64,000 nucleotides of DNA from the NCBI GenBank assembly GCA_964017145.1, contig OZ024849.1, forward strand, positions 1,116,001-1,180,000, given 5' to 3'. Both the position numbers and the translations under genes were made by a program. Under the pieces are notes generated by a model. The model made no database searches and was not told where the DNA came from. It worked only from the letters and a program-made list of their open reading frames with translations. Each line of letters opens with the position of its first letter. Position 1 is the first letter of the stretch. Below are positions 57,028 through 64,000 of the stretch, piece by piece. This stretch comes from Agrocybe praecox (taxonomy: Eukaryota; Basidiomycota; Agaricomycetes; Agaricales; Agrocybaceae).

Positions 57028-60000
57028 TTATACAACCCTATAAGTACCCAGCCCCATCGCACCCATGTCTTCTCCCGCCCTCTCAACCATATCGGTTCTT
57101 CTCTGAGCACTCACTCTCCTCACTCGCGCCGGGAGTATGTCCGAGCCAGACGAAAGCGACCCGGAAATGCCTACAGTTCTCTCGGAAAGCGCGTCAGAGT
57201 CAGAGGTGGTCGCAGACAGGAGCGTAGCAGGAGCAGTGACGAATGACGCTGCAGCTGTGCTTATGTCTCCAGGTGGGCTCGAGCTGATATTTGACTCGGC
57301 GGGTGCGGCGGTTGTGATGATGACAGGAATCTGATCCGCGTGATATTGGTGGGCCTGCGAAGGGACGCGCGAACGGGGAATGGGCACCCCTCGCCTTTCG
57401 GGAGAGTGCTCTGGCGTACGTTCTGGCGTCAAATAGCCACCTTCAGAGGTTACAGTGTGCTGGATGGATGCAGCATCGTCTGCGCTACGCGGTTGGATGT
57501 TGACCACCATATGCGCCGGCGTTGGGGTGAGAGGTGGACTGCCAGCTATAGTCGATGTTTCTCCTTGTTGTTGCGAAGAGTAAAACGACATCGAGAGAGA
57601 AGCTGAGGATGCCCCAGATCGCAGAGCGCTTTGGAGTAGTCCGTGTCCAGGCTCGTGCTCATGAGCCTCGCTTTCCTCTTCAACAACACTTTGGTTAATC
57701 ACGTCAGGCACAGATTGTCTTCGCAACTCCTCCAGAATCCCCTCTGCATCTTCAAGGCGGGAAGACTGGCCCTGACTTGACTGCCTGTTGGGATTCATAA
57801 AGCTCATAGGCCGCCCGAATGTGTAGTTCATATCTCCATTCGCACTTGCATTGCTCCCTCCGCCGTTAACGCTGCTAATAACACTCAGACTCTCGCTTCC
57901 GCTCCTTGAGTGTGTATTACCCCCGCGACTGTTACTCCCACCACTCGCGCTACCGCCCGACGAGTATCCAGCCTCTTCTGTCTCGAGTTCGCGCCTCAGA
58001 CGTCCGATCAGTGGGTTTGGGAAGTTATTGCTGCTAACGCTGTTAGAGAGAGGGTTGTTGATGAACGCATCTGAGGAGGCATGGCTGCCTCCACTGACGT
58101 TCCTACTTCCACTTCCATTCGATCCCGAAGCGGAGGACCCAGACGCACGACGGACATCACCTAGCAGCATCATATCTGTATGCTGGTGTGGAGGATATGA
58201 AGGTCCAGGCAGGCTAGGCATTGGAGGTGTATGGGGTTGTACAGGAGGCGGGGAAAACACAACATCCTCTTCCAATCTTGCCATGGTCGAGTTAGCACGA
58301 CTTCTCGGTTTGCTTCTTATTCCACCTCCAAGACCTGCTGCAGGCCCGGTCACACCACGCATGATACTGTCCATTTGCGTCAAAGAGGTTAACGACGCCG
58401 ATGCGGAAGCAGCTGCACCCTGGATGATGGACCGCATTGACGCGCCTAGGGAGGATGCTCGCTCACGTATAGGGTTGGCATTCGAGGCTGATGAATGAAC
58501 TCTCGAGCGCGAACGGGCTGATGAGCGCCTGGATCTGGATGATTGTGAGTGGGAGCGCGACCGTGACTGGGGATCATCACTGGTTGAAATAGAAGCGGCA
58601 GAAATAGAGAATGAGTTTGAGCGCGAAGTGTGAGCGCTGGTGGGTATACCAAGCAGCCCGACTTGGTCTTCCCTCTCTTCCGCTACATCATAACCTTCTT
58701 CCTCGTCTACCTCTTCGCCCTGCTCTTCATCCCCACCTCCTATTTGCATGGCATATAGAACAGCAGGATCAACGATAATTCCACGCGTGTCACTATCCGC
58801 CCTCTCGCGCTCCCTAGAATTTTGCACACTAGGGAATGCAACGGGCATGGGAGGCGTTGGGACAACAGACGATGAAGGTCCGACACGGCTATTTGTCCTT
58901 GACCTCACACCTGCTGATCCACCTCGAGGATGACGCGGTGGCATGGGCATGGCGACGGGCCTCGGTGGCATAGGTGGCGCGATAGCATGCTGGCCACCGC
59001 CTGCACCTACGCCCGCGATGTTAGTCGCACCACCTAGAGAATCCACGATGCTTCTGTCCATACCGCCGGAGCTCACGCTCATGCTGTGCGAGTGGGAATG
59101 CGAATGCGAATGAGCGCCGCCAGATGAGAGAGCTGAAGAAACACCCGACATAGTCCTTCCATGGCCCGCCCCTGCAGGACGACGCACAGTACTGAATGGA
59201 TGGCGCGATGAAGGGCTGATAGGTTGGCCTAGGGAAGACATCGATGCTGATGTTCGCGGTGCCGATTCTTCTTCCTCGTCGCTTTCCTCATCGTCATCGT
59301 CCTCATCTTCATCCTCGTCCTCATCCTCATCATCTTCGTCCTCATCGTCCTCTTCCTCTTCATCCTCCTCCAAGCTCCCGCTCTCAGTTGTCCCAGTCAC
59401 ACTACCACTACCACTCTTACTCTGCCCACTCGCACTCCCCTGCCCTCTCACGCCACTAGTACCAGCAACAGCACCCGGGAAAGGCACTGAATCCTTCGAA
59501 GACACATACCCCGCTCCACGACTCGCAAACGGATACATATCCGCTGCACCAACCGCCGCCGCCGACCCAACTCCTCCCATCACAATCTTATCCCTCGAAG
59601 CCCTCTTCGCCATCTCGGGCCTCTCCAAACGCACGTTCTCCTTCCCATCAGCAGTGGCAGTCGTAGTAGTGGCAGCACCAGGACCCGGCTGATTGTATCT
59701 TATTGGCGCGATCTGTGGTCCTTCAGGCTCATCGAACAGATCCCTACTCAGCCCTTTGCGTCGGCCAGGTGAAGGTACATTATTTCCAGCAACAACTGGC
59801 TTCGGAGGGAAGCCAGCAGCAGCCAACACGCGTTCGATCTCTTCTTGAGGGATATCAATCACCTCATCCTGTCTCCCCTTTGCATTCTTAACAACCTTCC
59901 GTGGACTGCGCGGGTGGACTGGCGACGCCGACCAGCGCAAAGCTTGTGGTGCATCGTGACTCTTGGGGTCGGAAGGGATATAACCATAGCTGAATGACCC

Positions 60001-62791
60001 TGACGAGGGATGATTCCTGTTTAGGCAGAACTCAAACGCGTCCTGCACCCTCGCCCGCGTCTTCTCGCGCCACTTCCATGCAAGCTCGTCGCCACCATAC
60101 TCGCGCTCCTCCTCGTCCGTTCCATACCCCGACATCATCGTAGTACCGCTCATTGTGCTCATCCGTTTCTTCTCTTTCCCTCCTACTCCTACTCCTCTTC
60201 CGCCTGCAGCTGAATACCCATGACCACTCGACATCCTATCCCCAGGATAATAAAAACTATCCCTCATATGTCCTCCTCCTCCTTGTCCTACACCTCCAGC
60301 ACCGAAATCTTCCTCCTCTCCCATAGCAACACTCAGCCTCCGCCTCCTTCTCTCCATCTTACGTTCTTCCCACCCATGGCGTGGTCCACAGAGCCCCGCA
60401 AGCCGCTGACCACTCGACACCCACAAGCCAAGGTAAGCCAGAATCAGAACAAGCACGCGCCACGCGGTCCATGCCGCGTTAGCAATGAGCACTCCGCGCG
60501 CATACGATGTGAGACTCGTCCCGGCCGTCGAGGCGCGGAAGTACGTCGGGTCGCGCATGGATGTCGTCGTCGTGAAGGTAAAGTTGTTGTTGGGATTAGG
60601 AGAAGTAAAGGCGAACAGGAGAGCCAAACATAACGCCGCGCGCGGGAGGAGCAGCAAGACGCTAGGCAGGTTCTGTGCGTACTGCGCTGACGTCTCCGCA
60701 ATGCCTTGTTTGTAGTCCCTCGAGCGCATGTACATCATGAAACGCTGTGTGAGAGGTAGGACGGTGCTTGAGTCAGATAATAAGGAAGAGGAATGGTTGA
60801 CCGTAGGGTCGGAAGACTTTCGCGTTCGTTTCGTTCGAGTTCGCCGACGAGTCGAGGCGTCGCGTTTCTCGTCTGCACCGAATTCGCCCTCACTCGAAAT
60901 AGGGCTTGTCTTCGGCCCTTCGGACGCCGCTGCTGTCTTCTTCCTCTTCCCGCCTTTCTTCTTTCCTCCTTTCTTTCTTTGTTTTTTCCCTCCTTTCTCT
61001 TCGTCCCCTGTAACAGCAGCACCATCCTTTCCTCTTGTTTTGTCGTTTAAAACCGAACGACGGATCTGCTCCTCATCCCCATCATCCACCAACATCAATC
61101 CTTCCCTGCCCCACGCGCCCCGGCGGAGGTACATCAAGAAGCAAAACATCTCGTACCCGCCCACCATTGCGGCGTAGTTGAACGCGGGCGCAGAGAGATA
61201 TATAGGGAGAATCAATGGACGACCTGTGTGGTTTATTGAAAATGAGATATAATTGGAAGTAAAATTTGAATAGAACACTCACGTAGCCTCCACCTTCGCA
61301 CGAACGAATACACGAGCTCGTACAAAATGCACACGAACAGGATCCAGGCGAGCCAGCAAGCGATGTAAGCTGCTGCTCCCAGTGCCCAGTTCTTCCCTGA
61401 GCCAGGACCGGAGGAAGGGAATTTTGCAACTCTGTTTTTTGAGAGGGTGTTTGGTTAGTAAAAGGTTTTCGATTTATTTTTCCGAAAGAGATTGGATTTT
61501 TAAAAATAAAAAAACGTAAAATGATTTAAACACGTCAATTGTGTGGTTTTGATACAGGATAATTTGAATGCAAAAAGATAAAAATAAAAATAAACATAAG
61601 CACTCACTGAATCAACATATAGACCGCACCGAAATCCAAGTAGGTTTGCAGCGGGATATGGTAGAGCACCAATAAAGGCCATGCGTACCAATACAGCAGC
61701 ATGCACACGCTAGGATCGAGCAGGAACTGAAGCTGGAGACTCTTCGCATTGAATCTCGGCAATTGGACCTGTAGCTGTTGAGTAGTGCTATATCCCGCCG
61801 GGAGAAATGCGCCAGGTGGTAAAGACGAGCGGGAGAACACTACAGGCTTTGTCCGCGCTTTGCTGGGAGCTAGCGGATGTCCACTGTGACGGACCGACGA
61901 TGACGCGTTGTCTTTGGCATTGCGAGCGTCGCTGCTCCCACCATCACCAAAGTTGACTCGCGTCTGGTCAGTAGGCTCCCGAGAAGTCGTAGCGATACCG
62001 AACTCGTTCCCAACATCATCATTCCCGAATCCAAAATCGTTGTCTTCGACGGGCTGCACGATACCCGGTACGCCTTCGCCCTGCAGCGTGACGATGCGCA
62101 CCGAACGCGGTGTCGGTTTGCGCCCTCCTGCGGCAAATGGATCGACGTGCCCATAACCTAGCTCTCCAAACTCGTTAACCGGACCGACGTCTACCAGCTC
62201 CTCCTCGTTGGGGTCCACAGGGCTCGGTGTACCTGTCCCTGTTGCGGTGTATGCGCCCGGCGTCCCTGTCCGGAGGCTGTAATTGCCACCACCGATGACA
62301 GACGACTGGCCAAGGGTAGACGCAGGCGCTGGCGGGGGCGGTCGACGAGGAAGCCACGAAGGGTACCCGTCCGAGTCCTTGGATAAACGACGCGGGTTTG
62401 GGTTGTACATATTGTTGTACCCAGAAGACCCCGCAGCTGCAGTCGCTAGGTTAGTAGTATTCGAATTCGAATTGGGTGATATAGGAGACGAAGTGGTGTT
62501 GGTTGTGTTTGGGTTCGAATTTGAACTCGTGTTGGCTGCGACGTCTGGATTGTTATTACGAGGAAAAGGATATGGACTAGGATAGCGATAGGGTACAGGA
62601 GAGTTTGGTGATGCTGATGCCGACGCTGACGCTGAACCGTTCAGTGAATACGGTGAGTCTCCCCTTTGGTTAGTCGGCGATGGTGATAAAGACGGATTCC
62701 CGTTTCCGTTCCCATTGCTACTCGGGTGTCTTGAGCGCGAGCGCGACGGCGGTGACTGAGAACGCGACGTTGAACCCGGCGGCGGGGGCAT
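57028..62791 (-). CDS. Very large multi-helix membrane protein with long disordered tail
   Basis: Not recognised beyond 'fungal membrane protein'. Three exons (62791-61608, 61431 to about 61284, about 61225-57028) give around 1,840 residues. The first ~340 residues are Ser/Pro/Asn-rich with RSRS and repeated Asn/Gly. Five or six membrane segments follow: VCMLLYWYAWPLLVLYHI, WALGAAAYIACWLAWILFVC, ILPIYLSAPAFNYAAMVGGY, LPSVLLLLPRAALCLALLFA and LIANAAWTAWRVLVLILAYL. Between helices 3 and 4 is a lysine-rich loop (KKGGKKKGGKRKK). The remaining ~1,100 residues are disordered, with a glutamate/aspartate run of ~35 (59269-59371) and a run of HSHS pairs. Serine clusters are everywhere. The core could be a transporter- or scaffold-like membrane domain. 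The intron borders flanking the helices are well supported. Confidence 0.75.
59269..59371 (-). repeat. Acidic codon-repeat tract in the large membrane protein
   Basis: TCATCCTC/TCGTCC-type triplets on the + strand code an almost unbroken run of about 35 Glu and Asp residues in the cytosolic tail. Likely variable in length between strains. Confidence 0.8.
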
Positions 62792-64000
62792 TTTAATGAA
62801 GTCCACCAGGGAGGATTAGATAGAGAGCTAGTAGAGTAAGAAATGAATAAGATATGAGCCTCGTGTATGCGGGACGGCGAAAAAGACAGCCTCGTGTTGG
62901 GGGAAAACGAAAACCGTGTCTTTTTTCCCTCAGCCTGTTTATTTTGTATAAGCTTTATCTCATCGTGTCAACCTGACAATAGCTCACGCAGGGCGCAATA
63001 AATTGTTATTATTTATTTATTGAAATGTAGTGCCTGAAAACAAACCATACACCCTTATGCGGTTACTCCCTCCCATAAGAACACGTTTTATAGCGTCCAA
63101 CGGTGCGCTTTTCTGATATCCGTGTTCTGATAGAACGGCACGAAGTCGCACACAGTACGCTTCAGAACCCACGGATCCTCCTCAGACCATAAAGGCTGAG
63201 CCTAGTCTATACTCGGCATTCCCGAGCAAACGGGATGCGCTTGAATAAGCCTCGCACTTTCATTCATTTGACGTATGTTTGTTTCTCCCTTTCATGTTCC
63301 TCGTCGTCCTGACATCGCCAATAACCAGCTATTCTATTCAATGTATTAATGAAAATGGAGGGAGCTACTACATACGCTTCTATTCATCTCGCAGGTCTTC
63401 CGATATCCCACCTTCATTCCAAGCATTCATTAAACTTTGACGAATACGTACCGAATACTCCAACGCGAAGCCTCGCGAAACGAGTCGGAAGTACGTGACC
63501 GCGTTTTTTCTCCCAGACGAACACTAGAGCGGTACCACTGATAGATGGTGTCGACATGTCATCATGACATCCTATGATAGCGCTCACGACCTGACACTGG
63601 ACAGTAAGTATGTACACAGATGTACACCGAGCCCCGACCCGAGGGCTGACGTTATGCAAGTTTAGGCACAGTAAAGAACTTTGTGTCGGCGTACGTCCTC
63701 CGCGTTTGTCGCCCTAACCCCTAGCTGAAAACCCCAGGTACGGATCCCCACTGCATATATATAGAAGCGGAAGCAAGTCGAAAGAGGCTTAAAACAACGG
63801 AAACAAACCTCTTCGGAAAAAAGAAACGGCAAAACAGAACGGGACGGATGTGAAGCAATTTGCTTCCGCTAGCAAGGACGAACTCGAGGAATACGGATTG
63901 CAAAGTCCCTATTATTTAATTGCAGGTCCGTTGTCACCAGTCCACAAAAAGAGAATGCTACCTGGCTTTGCTGAACTTTGAAAAATCGCTGAAAGGGGAC
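62792..64000. other. Right-end region without a recognisable gene
   Basis: Holds the promoter of the large membrane-protein gene. Short frames at 63414-63659 and 63721-63903 (-) have no family features. A gene starting just outside the window cannot be excluded. Confidence 0.4.

Noticed and set aside
57851..58498. 215-residue + frame rich in leucine and proline
   Set aside because: It is the antisense shadow of the serine-rich tail of the large membrane protein.

Overview
The window looks like a gene-dense piece of an Agaricomycete (mushroom-forming basidiomycete) nuclear genome. The evidence is many short introns (about 50-60 nt, GT-AG), several very small exons, closely packed genes on both strands, TATA-like boxes before some genes, and families typical of Agaricomycetes (DUF6533 membrane proteins, a DUF6699 protein, a SigF-like NTF2-like protein, an LRR/F-box-type protein). 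All gene models were spliced by eye from reading frame, splice consensus and family similarity, so intron borders are predictions. I could not support any tRNA, rRNA, CRISPR array or complete transposon.

Layout, left to right. 1-1.6 kb: the 5' end of a SigF-like NTF2-like gene cut by the window edge (-), then a small predicted membrane protein (-). 1.9-7.2 kb: a p47/Shp1-type Cdc48 cofactor, a VOC/glyoxalase-fold protein and a flavin-containing monooxygenase, all +. 7.9-12.6 kb: a tandem pair of DUF6533 seven-helix-type genes with a decayed relic between them. 13.2-16.5 kb: an LRR-like protein and a four-helix membrane protein (+). 17.4-20.9 kb: a full-length Argonaute with an RGG-rich N-terminus (-). 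21.7-22.8 kb: paralog A of an unrecognised family (-). 24.4-30.9 kb: two long coiled-coil proteins transcribed away from each other. 31.3-33.7 kb: TOM70 (+). 35.1-36.7 kb: paralog B (+). 37.6-44.4 kb: an unrecognised basic protein, the Rab geranylgeranyltransferase beta subunit and an APC-type permease, all -. 44.8-48 kb: one doubtful gene and a leucine-rich-repeat-like gene (+). 50.6-52.8 kb: DUF6699 and AlkB-like genes (+). 54.1-55.8 kb: paralog C (+). 57.0-62.8 kb: a very large membrane protein with a long disordered tail (-). The right end holds no recognisable gene.

Most genes are ordinary housekeeping (p47, TOM70, BET2) or broad families, and I see no biosynthetic cluster. The most unusual element is the A/B/C family: three related genes within 34 kb that share a hydrophobic N-terminus, three phase-1 introns and (B and C) a basic 'FTP-PER' block. 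A and B also carry a four-unit cysteine/tyrosine repeat of about 15 residues that C has lost. I recognise no known family in it. The second theme is micro-exons: 9 and 14 nt in the monooxygenase, 10, 9 and 22 nt in the permease, and a 29-nt exon conserved in both DUF6533 genes. All of these would defeat a simple gene predictor.
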